In this document: positions 41,692-51,805 of the stretch, one piece after another
How positions within the stretch are numbered: the stretch's first letter is position 1
Layout of the letters: the number at the start of each line of letters is the position of its first letter
NCBI RefSeq assembly: GCF_902459505.1
Contig: NC_047087.1
Location: forward strand, 256,134,603-256,198,602
DNA: 64,000 nt
Direction of reading: 5' to 3'
From: Geotrypetes seraphini
Taxonomy: Eukaryota > Chordata > Amphibia > Gymnophiona > Dermophiidae
The notes under the pieces: generated by a model
Databases searched by the model: none
Seen by the model: only the letters and a program-made list of their open reading frames with translations
Told to the model about the DNA's origin: nothing
Position numbers and translations under genes: made by a program

Positions 41692-41920
41692 CTGGGGCCC
41701 GGGAGGTGTCGGGCAGCCACAGGTCCGTTGTTGGGGTGGCACGCAGCCGCGTGAGGAGTTCGCCAGGAGACTTAGCCACGTCGTGCCGCAAGAGGCTGGG
41801 CGGCAGTATGCTATAGCATCGGAAGACGGCTCGGGAATTACCGGCCGGACCAGGCCTAGCTCATATCACCGGGCGTGCGGGGAAGAATACGGCCTTCCTG
41901 GAGGGTCCGGGCGCATGTGT
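41692..41920 (-). promoter_or_regulatory. TMEM147: CpG-rich candidate TMEM147 promoter and non-coding exon 1
   Basis: In an AT-rich neighbourhood, 41692-42075 is rich in CpG. Read on the minus strand it carries CACGTCATCAC (CRE-like) at 41920-41930, GCGCC- and ATGCGCCC-type sites, no TATA box, and further down GGGCCCCAG followed by GTATTTT, a good splice donor starting at 41691. Paired with the strong acceptor ending at 36391, this would give a spliced 5' untranslated region. The exact start is unknown. It could alternatively be an unrelated GC-rich repeat. Confidence 0.4.
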
Positions 41921-42079
41921 GATGACGTGAAACGTGCTGGCGCCATCTGTCGCGTCAGCACTCCAGGAAGGAAGGCCCGGGAGCTGAAGGAGCGTCCCGG
42001 TTTGCCAAAAAACGGCTCGAGGCAAAGCTGTTCTGCGGTCGCGTGCAGGATCCTGTGCCTCACACCAGGCTTTTGACAA

Positions 42080-42380
42080 GAAAGGGAAAAACCCAGAAAA
42101 TAATACTTCCAAGGGTAGGAGATGTCTGGTAAAAGATAGTTTATTTGTAAAGGGATTTAAAGTGGAGGTTTATTTAAAGAGTGGGGTTGTTTAAGAAGTT
42201 CAGTAGCTGATTTCTGCCATGGGCTCTCGAGGCAGATATCAGTAGCTGCTCTAAAGGTTCTTAAATAGCAGGTGTTGGAAGTTGGGAAGGACGATTTGTG
42301 CAGGACAGATGTGAGTTGGCGGCTGTCCGTGTCGGAGAGAATTTATTTGGTAAATTGGTTAGTGAGTGCTTGTAGTTAAA
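42080..42380. other. No feature recognised
   Basis: The sequence between the CpG patch and the next inverted repeat shows no open frame, repeat end or similarity within the window. Confidence 0.4.
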
Positions 42381-42388
42381 TATTTTGA

Positions 42389-42932
42389 AACACACAAAAC
42401 AACCTAAAAAGGCTAAATCATAAGTAGAAAGGGATTCTACTCAGAGCTCAAGGAGAGTGTTTTTGAAAGGGTCTCAAGTGCTCACGGTTAAGAGCTCGAT
42501 GTGTCTTACAAGCTAATAACCTTCAGGTGAGCTATCATCGATCTTTTATTCACTACTCCAATTTATGCTCTGTAGTATCAGAAACCCTCTATAGCTAATT
42601 TTAATATTCAGAAAAATTTTTTATATTTATTTATTTAAATGTAATACTTCTATGAAATTCTAAAATAGAACTGTCGGAATTGAACTTCACTTAGCTATAA
42701 TAGCAAGATATCAAAGTGACCTGTCGGAGTTAATAACTTCCATATATAGGTCTTAAATTACTTAGCTTCAATAGCAAGATGTCATAGTGGCTACGGAAGA
42801 TCTCCGTTTCGCTCTTGTTAACTCAAACAGAGCACTTGAGACCCTTTCAAAAACACTCTCCTTGAGCTCTGAGTAGAATCCCTTTCTACTTATGATTTAG
42901 CCTTTTTAGGTTGTTTTGTGTGTTTCACAATT
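42389..42932. repeat. Inverted repeat with arms of about 100 bp
   Basis: The left arm 42389-42485 (ACACACAAAACAACCTAAAA to GAAAGGGTCTCAAGTGCTC) is complementary to the right arm 42833-42930 (GAGCACTTGAGACCCTTTCA to TAGGTTGTTTTGTGTG) with almost no differences. The loop holds a 60-bp direct duplication (about 42670-42733 and 42725-42800, phrases CTGTCGGA, ATAGCAAGAT) and a GTTTCGCTC motif at 42808. Close arm identity suggests youth or ongoing homogenisation. Confidence 0.85.
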
Positions 42933-42934
42933 TT

Positions 42935-43480
42935 TTGAGGATATTTAAGAAGTTAAATATTTTGAGTCAGCGTCTATTTTGGCTCACTGTAGGTGTGATG
43001 TTCTGAAAGTCTGAACAGGCTGCTTTTTAGGTTTGTGGAATTTGAATGAATTCTCATAAGATTGCTGAATACTTTATCATTTTAGTTGTTCCTTAAATCT
43101 TTATGGTGTGTATTAATAATAAATATTGACTCGTGTAGATGTCTGACAAATCTAGAATCTATCCTGCGGAGGAACGTCTGGTTATTTTTTAGGTTGCTTT
43201 TTAAAGCCATATTAATTTAGTATATAAGGTGGCAAGTTCATTCATGAGTTCCTGACAAAAAATTAACGTGTTCTTCTGGAAATTAATAAGCAAGCGTTCT
43301 AGGAGGCAGAGCTGAAATAGTGTGTGTAAGATAGTTCTAGCCTCTGGTTGCAGAGCTAAAATCATTTTATTGGTTGGTGTGAGTCTAGAAAGGTCATTAC
43401 AGATTGAAGTGGCACAAATACTAACTTTTTGAGGTTCTTTGTGACATTTGACCAATTGGTGCTGGCTTTTGAAATTGTAG
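42935..43480. other. No feature recognised
   Basis: AT-rich sequence without a recognisable gene or repeat. A minus-strand frame of 84 codons at 43201-43455 has no family resemblance. Confidence 0.4.
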
Positions 43481-43484
43481 CCTT

Positions 43485-43744
43485 GGCGCTCTAATCTCTT
43501 CCCATGGCTTCTTGTACCATCTCTATGCTGATGACTTGCAAAAATCTACCTCTTTGCTCCTGAAATTTCTACGGGAATCCAGACCCGAGTCTCGGCCCGC
43601 CTATCTCACATTATTACCTGGATGTCTCGCTGCCATCTAAAATTAAACAAGGCCAAGGCTGAACGCCTTATCTTTCTTCCTTCCTAAACCTGCCTTCCCC
43701 TTCCTCCGTTCTCTTTTTCAGTCAATAACACTCTCATCCTCCCT
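43485..43744 (+). mobile_element. LINE fragment with YADD active site (left part)
   Basis: Plus-strand FLYHLYADDLQ is the RT catalytic box of L2/CR1-clade LINEs, followed by loosely recognisable family text. The same LINE continues after a 3.07 kb insertion, at 46811-47540. Confidence 0.7.
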
Positions 43745-44179
43745 TTCCTTGTCATCAACAGCAGATGAATCCAGAGACTAGTGGGATTATGTCCATCAAC
43801 CAGCAGGTGGAGATAGAGAGCACTGAGTTGTCCTCAGGTATATTGGATGCACAGCCTCCTGGCCAACCAGTATACTCTTATCTCCAGCAGGATGAATGGA
43901 TGTGTTCCTCACAGCTCCTGGCTTCTGCTTGTGGATTTCAGGCCAGGACTGGCTATTGGAAAAAGGAGTGTTCTGGCTGATGGCGCCAGCTTTAGAGGTT
44001 ACACCTGGGCCCTCCCAGCTCCCTACCTCACTGTCTTCAGGGTAATACCTGCTCACTGCAGGACCCTTTCCCTTTCTGACATGGGACCTTATCTGTAAGG
44101 AGTGGCGGATTTCCACAGCTGCTTACACCTTCTGAAGGCTCAGATTCTGTTGCTTCACGAGACCGGCTCCTGCAGTTTG

Positions 44180-45560
44180 GGTGAGTGTCTGTTTGTTGTT
44201 AAGGTCTCACCCTCTTCGAGGTAATACCTGGGCGCTCCCTACCTCACCCTTTTCAGGGTAACACCTGTTCCCCGCAGGTTCCTTACCCTATTGAACATGG
44301 TGCCTTCTCTACTTCTCCTTTCCCACATGAAAAAAAAAGAGAAGCGGGCGCACTGTACTAGATTTTACCAACTATTTGCTCCGTAGGAAGCTTAGGCTCT
44401 GTTACTGCTTGCTTGTGGGTAAGTGTTGGTTTCTTCCCCTGTTTAGGTGTTCACACTTTCGTGGGGGAGGGAGCGGCCATGACCTGGGTGCAGCATGTTC
44501 AGTAGCCCACCAGTCACTAGCCCCAGTGCACTTGGTGCAAGGAGCCTCGTGGTAACCTTTCTGCTACAGGGGGCACCGGTGAGAGCGGCAACAGGGGTTT
44601 CCCGCACAGATCAGCTGAGGCCAGTTTTCATCTCCGCTGCTTGCCACCATTTTTGAGTCTGAGAAACGGCTAGGTGAGGGACTTTTTTGAGCATGGCATG
44701 GTTGCGGGTATGTGCTTGTTGCAAGCTGCCTCGGTGGTTTGTGGTCGTAGTGGGGGAAATTGGTTACTGTCTACATCTTCCCTCTTGTGTGCTGGCAGAC
44801 TGTGGGTTTTTTTTGGGGGGCATACCCAGTTGGTACATTTGGGTGGTCTTGGTGTCAGTCCGGGTAGACCGTTTCAGCATGGGTGTGTATTTTGGATTGC
44901 AGGAGCTGCCCAGTATAGCAGTTATTTTCATTTCCTGGTAATCAGTTCTATTGGGTTGTTTGCAGGGGTCAGAACATGCAATTGGCTTCTGAGCGTTTGC
45001 TATTGCTCATAATTTTCCCAAGGCATGGCATTAGGGTGCATCTCAGGCGAGGCTTATTGCCTGCTCTTCCCAGTCTTAAACTGAATTTTTGTCGGCTGGA
45101 TTGGTACTAGTATAGACGAGCAGCTGCAGGCTGTAGGCTGACCGGATCTTTGATGATTTGTGGATATACTTTTGCAGGGGCAATGGGTTGGTAGTCGGTA
45201 CCCTTGAACCAAGCAAATTCATTTCCAAGTTAACTGTCAGCCCACACAAAACATGTTCAATTGAATTCAAGTGGGCTGAGGCTGTTGCTATGATCACTGC
45301 ACCACACAAGAACTGGAAATTGAACTGCTACTTATTAGAGCAGCAGACTGAGAACCTGAGTTCAAATCCTGCTTCTTTCACATTTATTCTCCTGAGAACT
45401 AAGAAAAAGAGTAATGAAATAAGTTTGGGTGAGTGTTTGTTTGTTGTTAAGGTCTCGCCCTCTTCGGGGTAATACCTGGACCCTTCCAGCTCCCTACCTC
45501 ACCCTCTTCAGGGTAACACCTGTTCCCCGCAGGTCCCTTACCCTATTGAATTTCCTGATT
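44180..45560 (+). repeat. Separated direct repeat of about 125 bp
   Basis: GTGAGTGTCTGTTTGTTGTT at about 44181 recurs at about 45429 as GTGAGTGTTTGTTTGTTGTT. Both continue through AAGGTCTC, GGTAATACCTGG, CCTACCTCACCC and GTTCCCCGCAGGT. Half of the unit also appears at 44000-44070. These lie in the gene-less interior of the DIRS-like element. Confidence 0.8.
45325..45400 (+). repeat. tRNA-like sequence, SINE head
   Basis: TAGAGCAGCAGACTGAGAAC followed by TGAGTTCAAATCCTGC has A-box and B-box character but no complete cloverleaf. It is more likely a SINE fragment than a tRNA gene. Confidence 0.45.
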
Positions 45561-46810
45561 TTGCACAAGCACTTTTGTATAAACAAAAAACTGTGAACTG
45601 CAGATCCTCATTGCACATCATAACCATGGAACATCTATGCTAAAGATAAGTATCAATTTAAAGCTGATTGTTTTGTGAAGTTGGATAGATATACGGATGG
45701 AAACATGCATGTGTGGTGATGGTTCCCAGCAGTCACACATACGGTTTCCGCATTTTGCTAATGACCTGGGTGGAGAAGCACTGAGCACATGGTAGAGTCT
45801 TTCACTTAACAAAGGTTGTGGATACAGAGCATTAAGAAAGCGTAAAAAAATAAGAAGCATTAGAGCATTATATTTTTGAAGCATATAGTGTGAATGCTGT
45901 ACAGTACAAATAAAGATCTCAAGTAAAATAAGGTGTTTTTTCTGAATATCATGGCTTTGCCATAGGTTAAGGACTATTGCCAGATTTAGCGGATTCAATC
46001 AACAGGAGTTTTGTATGGAGCCTTGGTGTCACGAAAGTCTGGTGCTCTGCAGTAATTCTATTTGTGGAGGAGCACTGCAGCTGTAATTTCCACTGCATAG
46101 TGCTCTCAGGCGATTATTGCTCCGGCCCACATGTGCGCTGAGGGTTAGCCTCTGTATAATTGTGGGATACATACACTCTGTGTTTTTGTATCTCCTTGGA
46201 CATTTGCTGCAGGGCATGATCTGGAAGCGAAGGATTTCACAATAGCTTATTTTTTGTTCTCTAGGTGTCCACAGTAGTGGTTTGGGGTGGGGCTACTTAT
46301 GGAGTTGGGCTTGGGATAGTGATGTGTTTTCCCTTCCTACATTAGGACTGCTTTGTTACATCCCACTAGTGTCTGAATTCATCTGCTGTTGATGACAAGG
46401 AAGGAAAAATTATGTTCTTACCTGATAATTTTCTTTCCTTTATTCACAGCAGATGAATCCAGAGCTCCACCCTGTTTCAGTTTAAGTGTTTGTCACTCTT
46501 AGGTGTGGTTTTTGCATGCTTTTTCGGCTGGAGTTTCAGGTTGCATTCTCGGTTTAAGTTTTAATGGTTCATGTAGCACATTTGGGGAAAAGGAGTTTTA
46601 TATGTTTCATGCCTTTTATGTGCTTTGTTTAAACTGCTCTAGGAAGACCTATACTAGTTGGCCAGGAGGCTGTGCATCCAATATACCTGAGGACAACTCG
46701 GTGCTCTCTATCTCCACCAGCTGGTTGATGGATGTAATCCCACTAGTCTCTGGATTCATCTGCTGTGACTAAAGAAAAGAAAATTATCAGGTAAGGACAT
46801 AATTTTTCCA

Positions 46811-47540
46811 TCTCAACAGCTCGCAACCTCTGGATCATCTTTGACTTATCTCTCTTCTTTTCTTTGCATATCCCACAGACTGGCAAAACTTGTCGCTTCT
46901 TTCTATACAACATTACTAAAATCCAAACCTTCCTTTCTGAACGTGTTGCTAAGACCGTTATCCATGCTCTCGTCACCTCTCGCCTAGATTACATCAATGT
47001 GCTTCTCTTGGGTCTTCTGTTAAGTCATCTCTTTCCCCTTCAATCTGTTCAGAATTTTGCTGCATACTTGTATTCCGCCAAGGTCATTATGCTTACATAA
47101 CCCCCCTCCTCAAGTCACTTCATTGAACTGCATGTGGAAGCTGACAGGGAGCCAAACTCCTTTTACTGAACTACAAGTGTATTCACTTTGCGACTCTCAA
47201 TATTTCTCCTCTTATGTCTCCCTATACTCTGCTCCAGGAACTCCGTTTGTCGAGTAAGTCTCTCTTGTCTGTACCCTTCTCTATAGCCAGCTCCTGACTC
47301 TGTCCCTTCTGCCTTACTGTGCCATACACCTGGAACAACCTGCCTGACTCAGTATGTTGGGCTCCACATTCAAGTCCAGGCCGAATGCCCACTTTTTCAA
47401 AATTGTTTGTCTTAACCCTACCAATTTGTAAAGTACTGCATTGTTTGTCATTCCCTCTGTATACCCTTAATGTTATAATATTTTATTATCATGACTTTAT
47501 TAGAATGGTGATTTTATGGTGTTTTTCATTATAATTGTGA
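46811..47540 (+). mobile_element. LINE fragment (right part)
   Basis: Continues the LINE at 43485-43744 with degenerate C-terminal RT text (SRLDYINVLLLG; QNFAAYLYS; the IPPRSLCLHNPPPQVTSLN block shared with 29930-31010), then a tail. Interrupted by the DIRS-like element and broken by several stops. Confidence 0.65.
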
Positions 47541-47584
47541 TACTGGGAGTTGGATCAGTTTAATGCTTTTATTTATTTCTCTTC

Positions 47585-47665
47585 TATCAGCAAGAGTGAC
47601 TGGGATTCGAACCAGCAATAGTCAGGTAGAAGGCTATAGGGTTAACCAGTGTGCTACACAGTGAG
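47585..47665 (-). mobile_element. tRNA-derived SINE head
   Basis: The minus strand reads GTAGCACACTGGTTAACCC (A-box region) and GCTGGTTCGAATCCCAG (B-box), as in tRNA-derived SINEs. A full tRNA cloverleaf is not supported. Confidence 0.6.
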
Positions 47666-47734
47666 CTAGCAAGTTGCATAGCAATTGTAAAACTAGGCCC
47701 TATAGGCATTGTAAAGGAGGTCTACTTTTGAGCA

Positions 47735-48910
47735 TAGTTTGGATATCCTTAATGCGATGTGCTAAATAGTTTTCTGGGTTTTTATTTTTGGTTTATTAAG
47801 TTCAAAATACATTTAATAAGGTACTATATAAACAGGGCACATCAAAACAGATCTATTGCATGCAAAACCTATTTTTGTGGACAAACAGCAATGCTATTTG
47901 CTAATTAGAGGAAAACATCCATTAACTGAAGGAAAGCATATGAAAAAAACACAGCTTTAGGTTTCTTGCTAAAAAGCTACCCTTTTTTTCTGACTAAACA
48001 GTGCTCCAATCAGTTCATTACTGAAAGCAAGGAAAGCACATGAAAAAAATATATAGATTGCATATATAACTTCATTAACAAAACTGAAAAAAACCCAAGA
48101 TACAGACCTTAGCATGGCTTCTACTTCATTGCAAATGGAGGTGTGCAGCTGCACAATGCTGATCTCATTATGAAATCATCGAGATGCACCTAGATGGTAG
48201 ACTGTCACAAAAAAGGGAACATGTGCTGGGGTATATGACCATTGTTGGGATTTGAACCCCTGACCTTCAGAGGATGGAAGATGTGCCTTTATCTGGTGAC
48301 ACTTGAGCCACAGCAGCTTCCACTAAAGTCTTTCTTCCTCACATCTGATATGATAGCTTAGGGATCTCGTATGATCTCAGGCATTTTCACCTTCACATGT
48401 CTAGGATCACTAAGCTCTCATGGTGGGCTGTGGCTCAGTGGGTAAAAGCCCTGTTCCCATCTTCCAGAGGTCATAGGCTCAAATCCCAGCACATATTTTA
48501 ATTGGGGCATTCTACCTTGCTGGTGCACCTTGATGATTTCACAATGAGGTCAGCAATATGTAGCTGCACATCTCCATTTGCAATGAAGTAAAAGCCATGC
48601 TAAGGTCTGTATCTGTGTTTTCTGTTTTTAAGCTTTTAAAAATGAAGTTATGTATGCAGTCTATATATTTTTTCATGTGCATTCTTTGCTTTCAAGAGTG
48701 AGCTGATTGGAGCAGTTAATGGATCTTTTCCTCTAATTAGCAAATAGCATTGCGGTTTGTCCACAAAAATAGAAGGTTTTGCATCGATATATCTGTTTTG
48801 ATGTGCCCTGTTTGTAGTGTCTTATTAAATGTATTTTGAGCTTAATAAATAAAAAATAACCCAGAGAGCTAGTTAGCAGATCGCATTAAGGACGTCCAAA
48901 CTGTATCTAA
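47735..48910. repeat. Large palindrome with arms of about 550 bp
   Basis: The left arm (about 47745-48330) and right arm (about 48400-48900) are complementary over most of their length: ATATCCTTAATGCGATGTGC faces GATCGCATTAAGGACGTCC, and TGCTATTTGCTAATTAGAGG faces CCTCTAATTAGCAAATAGCA. Each arm carries a tRNA-like box (GGGATTTGAACCCCTGACC on one side, GGCTCAAATCCCAGC on the other) near the centre. No ORF. It may be a fold-back element or two head-to-head SINE-bearing copies. Confidence 0.85.
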
Positions 48911-49290
48911 GTTCCGTCCATAGAACTTGGGTCTATCTGAAGCCCAAACTATTCTGAAAAGTAGACCTGGTTTTCATTTGCCTACAATGTAGGAATAAGA
49001 TGGATGCCCTAGGTCGCTCAGCGTTTTGCAAATGAATCAAAGGACGCCCATATTGAAGCCTTGCCCATTCCATGCCCACGCCTATTCCGTTAGGTGTGAG
49101 TTTTCTCAGTGGGCGTCCATGAAATTGTGGACGCACTTACAAAGTGACGTCCACATCCTTTGGACGTCAATGTGCAATTTTCGCTTGTTAAGACCCTTAA
49201 ATGGCTCATTAACCACTTAGTTTGGAAGCCTAAGTCCCGCTCAGTGTTAGGCGAAACTTAGGTCTCGTTTATAGAATCAGGGTCTAAAAA
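48910..49290. repeat. Short DNA-transposon-like repeat
   Basis: Contains mirrored GGACGTC and GACGTCC motifs around 49020-49170 and ends TTTATAGAATCAGGGTCTA, a 'tagaatcagggt' style end common to short transposons. It shares AAAGTAGACCT with the left flank of the preceding palindrome near 47715. Confidence 0.45.
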
Positions 49291-49299
49291 TCCATTCTG

Positions 49300-49995
49300 T
49301 TGCTATAATCATAATAGATGTGACTGTCAATGGTATATAGGGTTGTTGTTTTTTTCTACATCCCTTCTGATTTTCTGCCTTAGATATATGTGGATCATTA
49401 GAGATTACAGGATTTCCATTTTATTAATAAATTCCATGAATTAAATGTTTAGCCTATTTTTAGATGGAGTAATTTTTTTTGTTCAGGAAGGTTTGTTTCA
49501 TTTCTTCCACTTGTAGTTAGACTTTTATTTATAAAAATTAATATTTCAAGATGAGTAAAAAGAACATGCCAGGATTTTCCATGGAAGTGATGCTCATGTG
49601 CTTTTATAGTTGAGAGACTTTTTCTGAGTTCTTGAATAGATGCAGATGTAAGATGATCTTTGCAGGCAGCTCTTGGAAATATTCAGGGTTTTTTTTATAA
49701 GTAGCTGGAGACTGACTGATGCAGGAATGGGCACAGTGTGAATACAGGTTATAGCTATGCAGCTCCAGCAGGGCTGGGAGATCACCTCTTTCAGCTCACA
49801 TTCCTATTCTTTCTTCTCCAAATGCCCTTGTCTCTTTTTCACAAACACACATCCTCATTGTTCTCTTCTACTCATTTTCTCCTGTTTCCATCCCTTTTGT
49901 ATGCTGCTGCTCCTCCTTCATTCTTTTGTTTTACCTTTTAACTTAGCCCATATCTTAGCTTTTCTCTTTCGTGCATATTCATTATGGCTAGGTGT
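49300..49995. other. Nothing recognised
   Basis: AT-rich and C/T-rich sequence with compositional open frames only. No repeat boundary was recognised before the hAT end at 50004. Confidence 0.4.
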
Positions 49996-50003
49996 GCCTC
50001 AAG

Positions 50004-50055
50004 TAGAGAATGATGCGGGAAAAAATTTGTCCCCGCCCCGTCCCCATGAGCTCCA
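50004..50055. repeat. Terminal repeat of a hAT transposon
   Basis: TAGAGAATGATGCGGGAAAA followed by AATTTGTCCCCGCC matches the TAGAGA...TTTGTCCC ends of the MITE at 39729-39962. It lies about 380 bases beyond the end of a minus-strand hAT transposase, so it is probably that element's 3' end. The other end was not found. Confidence 0.65.
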
Positions 50056-50434
50056 ACCCCAGCAGCATCCATACAAGCCTGAAACAGATATGATTTTGTA
50101 TACTTGTCTTTTTTATTAACATGTAAAAAGCATTCTTTACAAGTTAACTGTCCCAGCCTATACAAGCACAACCTGTACTTTTTAACTGTCCTGATTTTTT
50201 TAAATCCATGGATGAACAACAAATCATCCACAATCTGGATTCAGTCTGTCTCTCCTTTTTTCCACAGTCCTTCTCACAATACAGAATGTCCTTTTCAAAG
50301 ATGTGCTGATAGGTAGAATGCACAGGATCCCCCGTGCAACCTTTGCTAGTTTTGACCAGCTTTGTTGCTTATTTTTCCCAAATCTCAAAACATGTTCACA
50401 CTTAAGCTAAAAAATAATTAGTTTAGTAAAAGGC

Positions 50435-50971
50435 TCACAATCCCTGAGAAAATGAGCTAACCACCTCATTAATAGTCTTCTGAGGAGACATTGTTTCATA
50501 AAAATCACTCAGGAAACCAACAATTGCATCCATTTTCATTCTTTTGGAGGGTCCTGGCCTCGGGAACTCTTCCACAGTAATGCTTTCTGGGAACGTGGAA
50601 TGTTGATCCAGATATGAAATTGAGCCTTCCATTTCAATCTCTTGGTACAACTTCCTCAAAGATTTGATTGTATATGTTTTTATGTCCTCCGGAAAAATAA
50701 CTGGATTATTTTTCAGACATGGGTGTAAAAGGGAAGCAATGCTGTCTAATGGATGAACCAGGAAATAAGTGTTAAGTAACTGTTCAAAATGCTTCTTTAT
50801 GGCAGCAACAATTGATGAATCTGTTGCAGTAACAGTCAGATGTTTGAACAACTGATCACATGTTGGAAGGACATTGCAGAGGGTAGGCATCTTATCAGCA
50901 GACAAGACAGTTGTTTCCGCATCAGAGTTGCGCAAGACACAAATTGTATCACCTAAATCAAGGGTGCCCAC
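50435..50971 (-). pseudogene. hAT transposase, C-terminal part
   Basis: The minus-strand frame from about 50951 encodes LGDTICVLRN, LPTCDQLFKHLT, AAIKKHFEQLLNTYF, HPLDSIASLLHPCLKN and an acidic tail with PRPGPSKRMKMD. It resembles the second half of hAT (ZBED-like) transposases, which cut and paste DNA and leave 8-bp duplications. The upstream half continues at 57770-58050, beyond a 6.8 kb nested insertion. The frame stays open to 50435. The first dozen codons of this frame lie within the inserted element. Confidence 0.7.
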
Positions 50972-51382
50972 ACTTTTTTGGCTTGCAAGCTACTTTTAAG
51001 ATGACCAAGTCAAAATGATCTACCAACAATAAAATTAAAAAAAAACACAAAGCACACTGAATGCAGAGAAAATGTTAATTTATCATTTGTATTCAGGGTT
51101 TTTTCAGAGGTCAAGGCAGATGACTTTAAAATATGCAATGTCACCTCAGTAACAACTATACAAAAATAGACACATATACCCTCTCCCCTTTTACTAAACC
51201 TCGATAGCAGTTTTTAGCACAGGAAGCTGCGCTGAATGCCTCTCGCAGCTCCCGACACTCATAGGCTCCCTGCGCTAAAAATCACTATCGCAGTTTAGTA
51301 AAATATAGACAGCAGATATAAATTCTTAAAAACTGACACATTTTGATCACTAAATTGAAAATAAAATAATTTTTCCTACCTT

Positions 51383-51568
51383 TTTTTATCCCAGGACAAG
51401 CAGGCATGATATTCTCACATGTGGGTGACGTCATCTACGGAGCCCCGGCGCGGACAGCTTTTCAAGCAAACTTGATTGAAGTTTCAAGTTTGCACACTGC
51501 ACCACGCATGTGCGTGCCTTCTCGCCCACTAGAGGGCGCATCCCACCTCGTGGTCCTCAGTTCAAATT
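51383..51568. repeat. Left inverted terminal repeat of the 5.9 kb DIRS
   Basis: Begins with T-run and TATCCCAGGACAAGCAGGC, contains TGACGTCA at 51426-51433, and is complementary to 57078-57235. GTGACGTCAT lies about 45 bases from the start, a likely promoter element. Confidence 0.9.
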
Positions 51569-51805
51569 TTTCCGCGGAGCAAGAAAGCCCTGTGGATCTG
51601 AGCTCCAGTGTTTTTGCCTTCTAGCTGCCGCGTTTAGTTTGTTTTTCCCTTCGAATTAGTTCGCGGTATTGTTTTCCTTTCGTTTCTTTTCAAAAAAAAA
51701 AAAAAAAAAAAAAAGTCTTTCGTTTTTCGTCGGGTTCCGGGGGCTCCCGGAAGCCGTGGCCGCGGGACGTCGGTACGTTCCCGGCCTTCTTCTTTTTCTT
51801 CGTGG

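Larger units (their letters stand above)
43745..46810 (+). mobile_element. Non-coding DIRS-like element, 3.07 kb
   Basis: Outer ends are inverted over about 120 bp: CAGCAGATGAATCCAGAGAC and onward at 43762-43880 against 46645-46768 ending GTCTCTGGATTCATCTGCTG. Inside, at 46378-46462, one block is the complement of the left end (CATCTGCTGTTGATGACAAG), joined directly to the complement of the right end (ATGTTCTTACCTGATAATTT to CACAGCAGATGAATCCAGAG). That joined-ends arrangement is the internal complementary region of DIRS elements. There is no recognisable gag, RT or recombinase. It interrupts a LINE whose two halves resume on either side. Orientation is assigned by the position of the internal region. 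Confidence 0.75.

Noticed and set aside
41783-42112. Overlapping frames in the CpG-rich patch
   Set aside because: No similarity to known proteins; open because of high GC. Better explained as promoter or untranslated sequence.
44674-45012. 112-codon open frame on the plus strand
   Set aside because: Lies in the gene-less interior of the DIRS-like element, Trp/Gly/Leu-rich without a domain or relatives.
47585-48500. Possible tRNA genes (B-box motifs at several places)
   Set aside because: A-box and B-box spacing and arms do not support a full cloverleaf; they fit tRNA-derived SINE heads inside repeats.
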